This document shows, in pieces, positions 50,687 through 60,004 of a stretch of 64,000 nucleotides of DNA; the stretch's first letter is position 1, and each line of letters opens with the position of its first letter. The position numbers and the translations under genes are program-made. The notes beneath the pieces are model-generated. The model saw only the letters and a program-made list of their open reading frames with translations, was not told the DNA's origin and did no database searches. Source of the stretch: Mycolicibacterium stellerae (GTDB lineage Bacteria > Actinomycetota > Actinomycetes > Mycobacteriales > Mycobacteriaceae); NCBI RefSeq assembly GCF_003719305.1, contig NZ_RARC01000029.1, positions 22,754-86,753 of the forward strand, given 5' to 3'.

Positions 50687-52807
50687 TTAGCGCGGCAGGC
50701 CGAGCAGCCGTTCGCCTGCCATCGTGAGCAGGATCTGCTCGGTGCCGCCCGCGATGGTCAGGCAGCGCACGTTGAGGAAGTCGTGCACAGGCTGGTTGGA
50801 GACAACACCGGCGCCCTCGGACAGATCCATCCGGAACTCCGACAGCGCCTGCCGGTACCGCACGCCGATCAGCTTGCGCGCGCTGGCCTGCGGCCCCGGA
50901 TCGGCGCCCCCGACCGCCAGCTGCGCGATGCGCTGGTCGAGCAGCGAGCCGACCTGCGCGGCGACGATCAGCCGGCCGAGCCGGTCCTGCAGCGTCGGGT
51001 CCAGCTCGAGTGTGGCCACCGTGCGCAGCACCTCCTCCATGGGATTGCCGAGCGCCGTGCCGTGCGCCATCGCGACCCGTTCGTTTGCCAGCGTGGTGCG
51101 GGCCAGCCGCCAGCCGTCGTTGACCTCGCCGACCACCATCTCGTCGGGCACGAAAACGTCGTCGAAGAACACCTCGTTGAACAGGTCTTCGCCGGTGATC
51201 TCCCGCAGCGGGCGGATGTCGATGCCCGGCGTCGCCATGTCGATGATGAAGTACGTGATGCCCTTGTGCTTGGGCGCGTCGGGGTCGGTGCGCGCCAGGC
51301 ACACACCGAACTGTGCCCAGTTCGCCCGCGACGTCCAGACCTTCTGCCCGGTGAGCTTCCAACCCCCCTCGGCGCGGACGGCCTTCATACGCAGCGACGC
51401 GAGGTCTGAGCCCGCGCCCGGCTCGCTGAAGAGCTGGCACCAGAACAGCTCGCCGCTCAGCGTCGGCGGCACGAACCGCTCGATCTGCTCGGGGCTGCCG
51501 TGCTCGAGGATCGTCGGCGCCGCCCACCAACCGATCACCAGATCGGGGCGCTCGACACCGGCGGCGGCCATCTCACGATCGATCAGCAGCTGCTCGGCGG
51601 GTGAGGCGGCCCTGCCGTATGGCCGCGGCCAATGCGGCGCCTGCAGCCCCGCCTCCGCGAGCGCGATCTGTCGCTTCTCGACGGGCTGCGCCGCGACATC
51701 GGCGACCGCCGCGGCGATCTCGGGCTGCAGGTGCTCGACGGAGGCCAAGTCGATGTGCAGTTCGCGGCGGACACCCTGCTGCGTGAGCACGGCGACCCGG
51801 CGCAGCCAGCGCGACGCGCCGCCGAGGAACTGCGAGATGCCGTACGCCCGACGCAGATACAGATGAGCGTCGTGCTCCCAGGTGATCCCGATGCCGCCGA
51901 GCACCTGGATGCAGTCCTTGGCGTTGGCCTTGGCGAATCCGATGCTCGCCGCGGCTGCCACGGCCGCGGCGATCGACAGCTGCGGATCGTCGGCGTCATT
52001 GGCGGCGTTGGCCGCGTCACCCGCGGCCACCGTGACTTGCTCGGAGCGCAGCAGCATCTCCGCGCACATGTGCTTGACGGCTTGGAAGCTCCCGATCGGC
52101 TTGCCGAACTGCTCGCGAACCTTCGCGTATTCGGCGGCGGTCTGCAGTGTCCAGCGTGCCAACCCGGCGGCCTCGGCGGCCTGCACCGTCGCGGCGAGGT
52201 CCTCGACGCGTCGCCTCGACACCGGCAGAACCTCGGCGGGCGCACCGGCCAGTACGACGCGGGCCAGTGGCCTGGAGAAGTCGGTGGGCGTCAACGGTTC
52301 GACGGTAACCCCGTCGGCGGTGGCGTCGACGAGTAGGAACTCTTCCCCTGCGGGCAGAAGCAGCACCCCGTCGGCGTCGGCGCCAAGCACGTATTCGGCA
52401 GTACCCGACGCCAGGCCGCCGTCGTATGTCAGCTCGGCGTTCAGCGCGAGGCCCGCGGTGCGCTCGCCGGACGCCAGTGCCTCCAGCAACTCAGCCTGCG
52501 AACTCGGCACCACAAGTGTGGCAACCGCGGTGGTGGCGATCGGACCCGGCACCAAAGCGGCGGCGGCCTCGTCGACCATCGCGCACAGATCGTCGACGGT
52601 GCCGCCCGCTCCACCGGCTTCCTCCGGTAAGGCGACGCCGAAGATGCCGAGTTGAGCCAGGCCGGCGTACGGCGCCCGCCAGGCGCTCGGATCGCCCTTT
52701 TCGATGTCGCGGGCGGCCTTGACGGCATTCGACCCCGCCGCCCAGCTACGGACCAGTTCACGCGCGGCAAACTGCTCGTCGGTGACGGTCGCTGACGCCT
52801 GCGACAT
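50687..52807 (-). CDS. fadE34: FadE34 (ChsE3), fused acyl-CoA dehydrogenase of the steroid side chain
   Basis: The 706-residue protein consists of two ACAD modules: residues about 1-345 (GGIGITWEHDAHLYLRRAYG near 309-328) and about 370-706 (WCQLFSEPGAGSDLASLR near 448-465, WKLTGQKVWTSRANWAQFG near 476-494, IAGGTEQILLTMAGERLLGLPR-type C-terminus). It thus packs the two subunits of a heteromeric FadE in one chain. It dehydrogenates C24 steroid acyl-CoA such as 3-oxo-chol-4-en-24-oyl-CoA. A perfect KstR box lies 45 bp upstream. It matches Rv3573c. Confidence 0.93.
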   Translation of the reverse strand: MSQASATVTDEQFAARELVRSWAAGSNAVKAARDIEKGDPSAWRAPYAGLAQLGIFGVALPEEAGGAGGTVDDLCAMVDEAAAALVPGPIATTAVATLVVPSSQAELLEALASGERTAGLALNAELTYDGGLASGTAEYVLGADADGVLLLPAGEEFLLVDATADGVTVEPLTPTDFSRPLARVVLAGAPAEVLPVSRRRVEDLAATVQAAEAAGLARWTLQTAAEYAKVREQFGKPIGSFQAVKHMCAEMLLRSEQVTVAAGDAANAANDADDPQLSIAAAVAAAASIGFAKANAKDCIQVLGGIGITWEHDAHLYLRRAYGISQFLGGASRWLRRVAVLTQQGVRRELHIDLASVEHLQPEIAAAVADVAAQPVEKRQIALAEAGLQAPHWPRPYGRAASPAEQLLIDREMAAAGVERPDLVIGWWAAPTILEHGSPEQIERFVPPTLSGELFWCQLFSEPGAGSDLASLRMKAVRAEGGWKLTGQKVWTSRANWAQFGVCLARTDPDAPKHKGITYFIIDMATPGIDIRPLREITGEDLFNEVFFDDVFVPDEMVVGEVNDGWRLARTTLANERVAMAHGTALGNPMEEVLRTVATLELDPTLQDRLGRLIVAAQVGSLLDQRIAQLAVGGADPGPQASARKLIGVRYRQALSEFRMDLSEGAGVVSNQPVHDFLNVRCLTIAGGTEQILLTMAGERLLGLPR

Positions 52808-52851
52808 TTGAGGACTCCTATGCCATCGCGTGAGAAGGGCCTGCTTCTCAC

Positions 52852-52865
52852 TAGAACGTGTTCTA
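52852..52865. promoter_or_regulatory. KstR box between fadE34 and kstR
   Basis: TAGAACGTGTTCTA is a perfect palindrome matching TnnAACnnGTTnnA. It allows one KstR dimer pair to control fadE34 and autoregulate kstR. Confidence 0.93.
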
Positions 52866-52983
52866 ATAGTGCCAGTCTTGGACCGTCAAGTCGAACGCCA
52901 TTACAGCAGGACACGTCGGTGCCGCATGGCCGCTGAGGTGAGAAAAGAGGGATCGGCATGCGTATCGTTTCCACCGAGACCGC

Positions 52984-53679
52984 ATGATGAAGGAGCCGTC
53001 ACAACCGATGTCGTTGCCAGCACCAACCAACCCGTCCTCGGGGTCTGAATCGCGACCGCCTCAGGTGATGCCGGTGTCCGTCCTCGCAGAGTCCGAACTC
53101 GGCTCAGAGGCTCAAAGGGAGCGCCGCAAGCGGATACTCGACGCCACCCTCGCCATCGCTTCCAAGGGCGGCTACGAGGCCGTCCAGATGCGTGCCGTCG
53201 CGGAGCGCGCCGATGTCGCCGTCGGCACCCTGTATCGCTACTTCCCGTCAAAGGTGCACCTGCTGGTGTCCGCGCTCGGCCGCGAATTCGAACGCATCGA
53301 CGCCAAGACCGACCGCGCGACGCTCGCGGGCGGCACGCCCTATCAGCGGCTGAACCTCATGGTCGGCAAGCTGAACCGGGCGATGCAGCGCAACCCGCTG
53401 CTGACCGAGGCGATGACGAGGGCCTTCGTGTTCGCCGACGCATCGGCCGCAGGTGAGGTCGATCACGTCGGCAAGCTGATGGACTCGATGTTCGCGCGCG
53501 CCATGAGCGAAGGCGAGCCGACCGAGGACCAGTTCCACATCGCGAGGGTCATCTCGGATGTCTGGCTGTCCAACCTGCTGGCCTGGCTCACCCGCCGGGC
53601 GTCGGCCACCGATGTGAGCAAACGGCTCGACCTTGCGGTTCGTTTGCTCATCGGCGACGGGGAGCACCCTAAGATCTAG
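52984..53679 (+). CDS. kstR: KstR, TetR-family repressor of cholesterol catabolism
   Basis: The helix-turn-helix MRAVAERADVAVGTLYRYFP (near 69-88 of this reading) and the ligand domain track M. tuberculosis Rv3574 almost residue for residue from MPVSVLAESELGSEAQ onward. The start is uncertain. ATG 52984 gives 231 residues with a 28-residue polar extension; ATG 53008 has AAGGAG 12 nt upstream; ATG 53068 gives the length known from M. tuberculosis (about 200). The downstream gene begins 3 nt after the stop. Confidence 0.92.
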   Translation: MMKEPSQPMSLPAPTNPSSGSESRPPQVMPVSVLAESELGSEAQRERRKRILDATLAIASKGGYEAVQMRAVAERADVAVGTLYRYFPSKVHLLVSALGREFERIDAKTDRATLAGGTPYQRLNLMVGKLNRAMQRNPLLTEAMTRAFVFADASAAGEVDHVGKLMDSMFARAMSEGEPTEDQFHIARVISDVWLSNLLAWLTRRASATDVSKRLDLAVRLLIGDGEHPKI

Positions 53680-53682
53680 CGG

Positions 53683-56223
53683 GTGACGCAGGAGTTGCCG
53701 GCCGAGCTGAAGCGCGCCCTCGCGACCATCGCTCGGGTTCCCCGTGTCCTCATCGCCTGCGACTACGACGGCACCATGGCTCCGATCGTCGCCAACCCCG
53801 ACGATGCGCGTCCACTCACCGCATCCGCCGCGGCGATGCGCGAGCTGGCGGCGCTGCCGTCGACCATTGCCGCGGTGATCTCCGGGCGGGCACTGCGCGA
53901 CCTGGCCACGCTTTCCCGCATGCCCGCCGAAGTGCACCTCGTCGGCAGCCACGGCTCGGAGTTCGACACCGGCTTCGTGCATGCCATCGACGACGATGCA
54001 AAGGCGCTGCTGAGCAAAATCAAAGACGCACTCGGCGCCATCGCCGCGGAGTACCCCGGCGTGGCGATCGAGATCAAGCCGGCCAGCATCGCGCTGCACG
54101 TGCGCAACGCCGAACCGGCGGACGCGGACGAGGCACTCAAGAAGGCGCAGGCCGTATCGCAGGCTTGGGATAACGCCCAGATCACCAAGGGCAAAGCGGT
54201 TCTCGAGTTCGCGGTGATCCAGACCGACAAGGGTCAGGCGCTCGACATCCTGCGCCACCAGCAGGGCGCATCCGCCGCGGTGTTCTTCGGCGACGACGTC
54301 ACCGACGAGAAGGCGTTTCGCCGGCTGCACGGCCCGGACGTCGGGGTGAAGGTCGGTCACGGCGCCACGCTGGCCGACCACCGGATCGACTCGCCGGAGG
54401 ACGTCGCGCTCGCCCTCACCTTCCTGCTCGAGTGCCGCCGAACCTGGCTTCTCGGTGGCCATTCGACGCCCATCGAGCGGCTGACCATGATGTCCAACGG
54501 CCGGACCATCGCACTGCTGACGCCCGAGGCCGACGTGGTGTGGATGTGTCATCCGCAGGCCGATTCGTCGGCGGTGTTCTCCAGGCTGCTCGGCGACGCG
54601 AACGCCGGCCATTTCGAGATCAGCCCGCAGCGGGACTCGCTGCCGTTGAGCCAGCGCTACGTCGACGGCACGATGACCGTCGAAACCCGTTGGGCCAGCC
54701 TGCTGGTGACCGACTATCTGTCCCACGACGTCGGCGCAGGCCGCACCGATCTGATCCGGGTGATCAGCGGGCAGGCCAAGGCCCTTGTGTCGTTCTCACC
54801 GCGGCCCGAGTTCGCCCAGGCGCCGGTGCACCTGCGCGTCGACGACGGCGGGCTTCGGGTTTCCGCGACCAACGACCCGATGGTTTTGCGCGCGCCCGGC
54901 GTCGACTGGGAGATCGTGGCGGACGGCGTCCACGAGACGGCCCGTGCGGTGGTGGACCCGTCGCAGGGTCCCGTGGTTCTCGAATTGCGCTGCGGCACCG
55001 AGGACTTGTCCGAAAGCCCGGTCGACGAGGATTCACGACGCGAGCGCGCCGAAGGCCACTGGCGGAACTGGGTGCAGACGTTGACGCTGCCCCTACTGAA
55101 TCAGCCACTGATGAAGAGGTCGGCGCTGACGCTGCGCGGCCTCGTGCATACCGACACCGGGGCGATCATGGCCGCGGCGACGTCGTCGCTGCCGGAGGAG
55201 ATCGGTGGCGTCCGCAATTGGGACTACCGCTACTGCTGGATCCGCGACGCCGCGATGACGGCGGCCGCACTGGTCTCGCTGGGATCCACCGACGAGGCCG
55301 AGGGATATCTGAATTGGCTGCACGGTGTGATCGAGACGATGCACGGGCCGGAGCGGCTGCATCCGCTCTATGCGCTCTCCGGCACGATGCTCGGCCCGGA
55401 GGCGGTTATCGATTCGCTGCCCGGTTATGCGGGCTCGCGCCCGGTGCGGGTGGGCAATGCCGCGAATGCCCAAGTGCAGCTGGATGTGTTCGGCCCGGTG
55501 GTGCAGCTGATATCCGACCTGGTGCACAAGCGGGTGCAGAGCGGGAGGGCCGACGCGCTGACCGACGCCGACTGGAGCCTGGTCTGCGAGATGGTAGTCG
55601 CTGTCGAGAGCCGTTGGGCCGAGCCGGATCACGGCATCTGGGAGATCCGCGGCGCACCGAGGCACCATGTGTACTCGAAGGTGATGTGCTGGCTGACCGT
55701 CGACCTGGCCGTGAAACTGGGCAAGGAGTTCGGCCGCGAGGCACCTCCGGGATGGGCAACCCTGCGCGATGTCATCTCTCAGCAGGTGCAGGACCGCGGC
55801 TGGAACGACGAGGTGCAGTCTTACACCGCGGCCTACGACGGCACCGACCTGGACGCCGCGACGCTGCACATCGGCCTGTCCGGGCTGATCGCGCCGTCCG
55901 ACCCCAGGTTCGCCGCCACCGTCGTGGCAACGGAGTCCGAGTTGCGCAGCGGCGCAACCGTTTACCGATACCGCAGCGACGACGGTCTACCCGGGACTGA
56001 AGGCGGCTTCCATTTGTGCGCCGCATGGCTGGTCGAGGCATACCTGTTGACCGACCAGCGGTCGCAGGCCGAGGCGCTGTTCGACCGCATGGTCACCGCG
56101 GCGGGGCCGACCGGCCTGCTGTCCGAGGAGTACGACCCCGTCGCCGAACGGGCACTCGGTAACCATCCGCAGGCCTACAGCCACTTGGGGTTGTTGCGCT
56201 GTGCCCAACTCCTCGGCGCCTGA
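53683..56223 (+). CDS. Trehalose-6-phosphate phosphatase fused to a GH15 glycoside hydrolase
   Basis: The 846-residue bifunctional protein has an HAD phosphatase (residues 1-250) with DYDGTMAPI near 27-35 (nucleophile Asp27), SGRALRDL near 66 and GDDVTDEKAF near 204-213, as in OtsB. A (alpha/alpha)6 GH15 domain (about 260-846) has RNWDYRYCWIRDAAMT near 508-523, DHGIWEIRGAPRHHVYSKVMCW near 648-669 (acid Glu) and LLSEEYDP near 812-819 (base Glu). The same domain type makes the mycobacterial trehalase. GTG start 3 nt after kstR implies co-transcription. Confidence 0.86.
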   Translation: MTQELPAELKRALATIARVPRVLIACDYDGTMAPIVANPDDARPLTASAAAMRELAALPSTIAAVISGRALRDLATLSRMPAEVHLVGSHGSEFDTGFVHAIDDDAKALLSKIKDALGAIAAEYPGVAIEIKPASIALHVRNAEPADADEALKKAQAVSQAWDNAQITKGKAVLEFAVIQTDKGQALDILRHQQGASAAVFFGDDVTDEKAFRRLHGPDVGVKVGHGATLADHRIDSPEDVALALTFLLECRRTWLLGGHSTPIERLTMMSNGRTIALLTPEADVVWMCHPQADSSAVFSRLLGDANAGHFEISPQRDSLPLSQRYVDGTMTVETRWASLLVTDYLSHDVGAGRTDLIRVISGQAKALVSFSPRPEFAQAPVHLRVDDGGLRVSATNDPMVLRAPGVDWEIVADGVHETARAVVDPSQGPVVLELRCGTEDLSESPVDEDSRRERAEGHWRNWVQTLTLPLLNQPLMKRSALTLRGLVHTDTGAIMAAATSSLPEEIGGVRNWDYRYCWIRDAAMTAAALVSLGSTDEAEGYLNWLHGVIETMHGPERLHPLYALSGTMLGPEAVIDSLPGYAGSRPVRVGNAANAQVQLDVFGPVVQLISDLVHKRVQSGRADALTDADWSLVCEMVVAVESRWAEPDHGIWEIRGAPRHHVYSKVMCWLTVDLAVKLGKEFGREAPPGWATLRDVISQQVQDRGWNDEVQSYTAAYDGTDLDAATLHIGLSGLIAPSDPRFAATVVATESELRSGATVYRYRSDDGLPGTEGGFHLCAAWLVEAYLLTDQRSQAEALFDRMVTAAGPTGLLSEEYDPVAERALGNHPQAYSHLGLLRCAQLLGA

Positions 56224-56224
56224 G

Positions 56225-57325
56225 TCAGACCGGCGGACCCGAGGTGCGGCCGCGGATCAGTTCCGTGTCGAGCACGTCGATCACCGGCAGACCTGAGCGC
56301 GGCGGGTTGTGCAGCAGACCGCCTGCACGGCGACCCTTCTCCATGCTCGGCTGTTTCACCGTCGTCAGGCCGCGGCGCAGCGCCTCGGGCACTCCGTCGA
56401 AACCGGTCACCGTCATCTGACCCGGCACGTAGATGCCGCGTGCCCGCAGGTAATCCATCGCCGAGACCGCCAGCACGTCGGCGGTGCAGATCAGCGCCGT
56501 GATGCGCGGGTTGGCCTCCAGAGCCACCTCGGCGGCGACCCCGCCCGAAGTCGGTTGGTGCTCATAGCTTTCCACCACCGTCAGCGATCTCGGATCCAGT
56601 CCCGCGCCGATCATCGCGTCGTACACCCCGTCGATCCGTTCCCGTTGCACGTGGAAGTGCGGAGTCTGCAGCCGATCCGGATTCGCCACCACCGGCTTGC
56701 TGCCGCCGGGCGGACGCTCCCTGCCCAGCCGCATCGTCAGCACGCCGATCTCACGGTGGCCAAGCTCCACAACGTGTTTGGCGAGCTCGGCCATGCCAGC
56801 CCGGTCGTCGATGCAGACCCGGGATGCGCCGGGGACATCTCTCGGCTGGTCGACGACCACCACCGGCAGATGGCGTTGAAGTACCACCTGTAGATACGGG
56901 TCGTCGTCGGACGCCGAGTAGACCACGAAGCCGTCGACACCCGCCGAGAGCACCGCGGCCGTCCCGTCACTGACGCTTCGGTTCGGCCCGACCGCCACAA
57001 GCAGCAGTCCCTGGCCCGCGTCCTCGCACGACTCGGCGAGCCCGGCGACGAAGTCCAGCGCCGCGGGATCGTTGAACGAATAGTTCAGTGGTTCGGTCAT
57101 CACCAGGCCGACCGCGCCTGCCTTGCGGGTTCGCAACGAGCGGGCCACCGGGTCCGGCCCCGGGTAACCGAGGCGCTTGGCCGTCGCGAGAACACGGTCG
57201 CGGAGGTCGGCCGACAGCTGGTCGGGGCGGTTGTAGGCGTTGGAGATCGTGGTCCGGGAGACCTTCAGCTCGGCCGCAAGGGAAGCAAGCGTCGCCCGGC
57301 GCCGTGGCGTGGGGCTCCTGGACAT
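56225..57325 (-). CDS. LacI family regulator, Rv3575c-type
   Basis: The 366-residue protein has an N-terminal LacI HTH (ATLASLAAELKVSRTTISNAYNR, abbreviated, near 11-33; hinge VLATAKRLGYPGPDPVARSLR) and a periplasmic-binding-like sensor (GLVMTEPLNYSFND near 72-85, VTGFDGVPEALRRGLTTVKQP near 312-332). ATG 57325 is chosen because the HTH begins 10 residues later; the upstream open frame runs through the zinc-transporter promoter. It ends 1 nt after the convergent phosphatase-GH15 gene, whose sugar substrate makes a good guess for the inducer. Confidence 0.87.
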   Translation of the reverse strand: MSRSPTPRRRATLASLAAELKVSRTTISNAYNRPDQLSADLRDRVLATAKRLGYPGPDPVARSLRTRKAGAVGLVMTEPLNYSFNDPAALDFVAGLAESCEDAGQGLLLVAVGPNRSVSDGTAAVLSAGVDGFVVYSASDDDPYLQVVLQRHLPVVVVDQPRDVPGASRVCIDDRAGMAELAKHVVELGHREIGVLTMRLGRERPPGGSKPVVANPDRLQTPHFHVQRERIDGVYDAMIGAGLDPRSLTVVESYEHQPTSGGVAAEVALEANPRITALICTADVLAVSAMDYLRARGIYVPGQMTVTGFDGVPEALRRGLTTVKQPSMEKGRRAGGLLHNPPRSGLPVIDVLDTELIRGRTSGPPV

Positions 57326-57384
57326 GCCGGTGACGTTATCTGACGTTGCAGTTCGCGTAGCCACACCTGTTGCGTTAGAGTTAT

Positions 57385-57399
57385 TGGAAACGGTTTTCA
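57385..57399 (+). promoter_or_regulatory. Zur-like box before the zinc ABC operon
   Basis: TGGAAAC-G-GTTTTCA is a 15-bp inverted repeat with one mismatch, 21 bp before the lipoprotein start, and resembles the mycobacterial Zur motif TGAnAATnATTnTCA in arm sequence and spacing. It fits zinc-repressed transport. Confidence 0.65.
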
Positions 57400-57419
57400 T
57401 TTGTATTAGGAGGACATCG

Positions 57420-58325
57420 GTGGGCAAATCGGCGATCAGGTTCGCGGTCGGACTGACGGTGGCCGCACTCGCCGCCGCGGGATGCAGCCAGGACGCGCCG
57501 GGCCACGACCGCGATGCGGTCAGCATCGTGGCCTCAACCGACGTATGGGGCAGCGTGGCGAGCGCCGTCGCTGGAACGCACGCGTCGGTCAAGTCGATCG
57601 AGTCGGGGCCATCCGCTGACCCGCACTCGTTCGAAGCGACTCCCGCCGACATCGCCGAGATATCCGACGCGTCACTACTGGTCTACAACGGCGGCGGCTA
57701 CGACCACTGGGTGGACGACGTGATTGCGGCCGACCCCGAAATCGACGCTGTCGACGCCTACTCACTACGCGGCACCAATGGACCCGACAACGAACACGTC
57801 TTCTACGACCTCAGTATCGCCAAGGCCGTCGCCGACGAGATCGCAAAGCGCCTTGCCGATATCGACTCGGCGCATGCGGACGAATACCGCAGCAATGCAT
57901 CACAATTCGGCAAGCAGGCCGACGACATCGCGGCGTCCGAACGGGCGATCGGCAAGGCCCACCCGTCGGGTTCGGTCGTCGCGACCGAGCCGGTGGCGTA
58001 CTACATGCTGCGCAACGCAGGTATCACCGACCGAACCCCGCCCGGCTTCGCCAGCGCGGTGGAGGAGGGCGACGACCCGGCACCCGCCGACGTCGCCGCG
58101 ATGCTCGACCTGATCAACAGCCATCAGGTGTCGGTGCTGCTCTTCAACTCGCAGACCGAGACCGCGGCCACCAAGCAGATCCAGGAGGCAGCGCGGCGTG
58201 CGTCGCTTCCGGTGGTCACAGTCACCGAAACGCTGCCGCAGGGTGTGGACTACCTGACGTGGCAGCGCGACACCGTCGACCAACTCGCAGGTCAGTTCGA
58301 CAAGTCGGCACAGGCGAATCGATAG
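57420..58325 (+). CDS. Zinc/metal ABC transporter substrate-binding lipoprotein (ZnuA-like)
   Basis: The 301-residue cluster 9 receptor has lipobox AAAGC (Cys22). Metal ligands are likely His69 in SADPHSFE, the His in NEHVFYDL near 127 and further residues in VATEPVAYYML near 183 and FNSQTE near 244. NGGGYDHW near 90-97 is the family motif. GTG 57420 follows AGGAGG. It starts the znuACB-type operon behind a Zur-like box. Confidence 0.88.
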   Translation: MGKSAIRFAVGLTVAALAAAGCSQDAPGHDRDAVSIVASTDVWGSVASAVAGTHASVKSIESGPSADPHSFEATPADIAEISDASLLVYNGGGYDHWVDDVIAADPEIDAVDAYSLRGTNGPDNEHVFYDLSIAKAVADEIAKRLADIDSAHADEYRSNASQFGKQADDIAASERAIGKAHPSGSVVATEPVAYYMLRNAGITDRTPPGFASAVEEGDDPAPADVAAMLDLINSHQVSVLLFNSQTETAATKQIQEAARRASLPVVTVTETLPQGVDYLTWQRDTVDQLAGQFDKSAQANR

Positions 58326-58329
58326 CGAC

Positions 58330-59151
58330 TTGACAGCAGCTGACGTCGCCGTCGACCTGTTGGGTGGCCGCCTCGCGTTCGGCGACCGGGTGCTGTGGGA
58401 CCAACTCGACCTCACGGTCCAGCCGGGCGAATTCATCGCGGTGCTCGGGCCGAACGGGACCGGCAAGACCTCATTGCTGAAGGTTCTCCTTGGCGAACTA
58501 CCGCTGAGTGCCGGCACCGTCACGATCGCAGGCAGACCGGTCACCAAGGGCAGCAACCTGATCGGATACGTACCGCAGCACCGGGCCGTCGATCGTGGTC
58601 TGACCCTGCGCGGAAGCGACCTCGTCGGGCTCGGCGTCGACGGCCACCGCTGGGGTATGACGAGCCTGCGCCCCGCCCAGCGGACACAGCGGCGCGCCGC
58701 CGTGCATGCGGCTCTACAGCAGGTGAACGCCGACCGGCTGGCCGGTGTGCCCGTCGGCGTGATGTCCGGCGGCGAACTGCAACGGGTACGGATCGCCCAA
58801 GCGCTGGCAACAGATCCTGTCCTGCTGCTGTGCGACGAGCCGCTGCTCAACCTCGACCCGGCCAACGCACGACTGGTCTCCGAACTGATCGATCGGCGGC
58901 GACGCGACGCCGATACCGCCGTGCTGTTCGTCACTCATGAGGTGAATCCCGTTCTGCCGTATGTAGATCGGGTGCTCTACCTGGTCGACGGACGGTTCCG
59001 GGTCGGCACCGTCGACGAGGTGATGACGTCGGACACGCTCTCGGAGTTGTATCGCGCCGACATCCAGGTGGTGAAGGTGCACGGCCGCTACGTCGTCGTC
59101 GGCGCGCACATCGACCATTCCGGCCACACGAGCGGGCACAGCCATGAATGA
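58330..59151 (+). CDS. Zinc ABC transporter ATPase (ZnuC-like) with His-rich tail
   Basis: The protein has 273 residues: Walker A GPNGTGKTS near 38-46, IGYVPQHRAVDRGL near 78-91, signature MSGGELQR near 145-152, Walker B LLLCDEPLLNLD near 167-178. TTG start 4 nt after the receptor stop. The last 13 residues carry five His (HIDHSGHTSGHSHE, with Asp and Glu), an unusual metal-binding tail on an ATPase that could sense cytosolic zinc. Confidence 0.87.
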   Translation: MTAADVAVDLLGGRLAFGDRVLWDQLDLTVQPGEFIAVLGPNGTGKTSLLKVLLGELPLSAGTVTIAGRPVTKGSNLIGYVPQHRAVDRGLTLRGSDLVGLGVDGHRWGMTSLRPAQRTQRRAAVHAALQQVNADRLAGVPVGVMSGGELQRVRIAQALATDPVLLLCDEPLLNLDPANARLVSELIDRRRRDADTAVLFVTHEVNPVLPYVDRVLYLVDGRFRVGTVDEVMTSDTLSELYRADIQVVKVHGRYVVVGAHIDHSGHTSGHSHE

Positions 59152-60004
59152 CCGACTCGCCGACGTGTTCGCGCAGCTGTTCGCCTTCGACGTCACCGCC
59201 GACCTGCTCAGCCGCGACTTCGTGCAGAAGGCGTTGTTGGCCGCGGCCCTGCTGGCACTCGTCGCGGGGCTGGTCGGGCCGTTCATCGTGATGCGCCAGA
59301 TGTCGTTCGCCGTGCACGGATCGAGTGAATTGTCCTTGACCGGAGCCTCTTTCGCGCTTCTGACCGGGCTGAACGTCGGTCTCGGCGCACTCGTCGGCAG
59401 TGCGTTGGCCGCTGTGTTGTTCGGCTTTCTCGGTCAGCGCGCCCGCGAGCGTGACTCCGCGATCGGAGTCGTGCTGGCATTCGGGCTTGGCCTGGCGGTG
59501 CTGTTCATTCACCTGTACCCGGGCCGCACTGGTACCAGCTTCGCCCTGCTGACCGGACAGATCGTCGGCGTCGGCTACTCGGGGCTGGCGCTGCTGGCGG
59601 TGGTCACCATCGTCGTGATCGTCGTGCTGGCCGTCTGTTACCGGCCGCTGCTGTTCGCGACGGTGGACCCTGAGGTGGCGGCGGCGCGCGGCGTGCCGGT
59701 CCGCGCGATGGGCATCGTGTTCGCCGCGCTGGTCGGCGTGGTGGCCGCGCAGGGCGTGCAGATCGTCGGTGCACTGCTGGTGATGTCGCTGCTGATCACG
59801 CCCGCGGCGGCGGCCGCGCGGGTCTTCGTCTCACCCGCGGCCACGATCGCGGCCTCCGTGGTCTTCGCCGAGATATCGGCCGTCGGTGGCATCGTGGCAT
59901 CGCTGGCGCCCGGTGTACCGGTGTCGGTGTTCGTCACGACGATCTCGTTCGCGATCTTCCTGGTGTGCTGGCTAATCGGCAGCCGCCGCACGCGGGGCTA
60001 CTAG
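59144..60004 (+). CDS. Zinc ABC transporter permease (ZnuB-like, ABC-3 family)
   Basis: The 286-residue membrane protein has about eight or nine helices and the ABC-3 features GPFIVMRQMSFAVHGSSELSL near 45-65 and VQIVGALLVMSLLITPAAAA near 205-224. It starts at ATG in an ATGA overlap with the ATPase gene. Its C-terminus (GSRRTRGY) overlaps the convergent rhodanese stop. Confidence 0.88.
   Translation: MNDRLADVFAQLFAFDVTADLLSRDFVQKALLAAALLALVAGLVGPFIVMRQMSFAVHGSSELSLTGASFALLTGLNVGLGALVGSALAAVLFGFLGQRARERDSAIGVVLAFGLGLAVLFIHLYPGRTGTSFALLTGQIVGVGYSGLALLAVVTIVVIVVLAVCYRPLLFATVDPEVAAARGVPVRAMGIVFAALVGVVAAQGVQIVGALLVMSLLITPAAAAARVFVSPAATIAASVVFAEISAVGGIVASLAPGVPVSVFVTTISFAIFLVCWLIGSRRTRGY

Noticed and set aside
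53248..54726. 492-residue antisense frame over kstR and the phosphatase
   Set aside because: Arg/His/Gly-rich noise opposite two well-supported genes.
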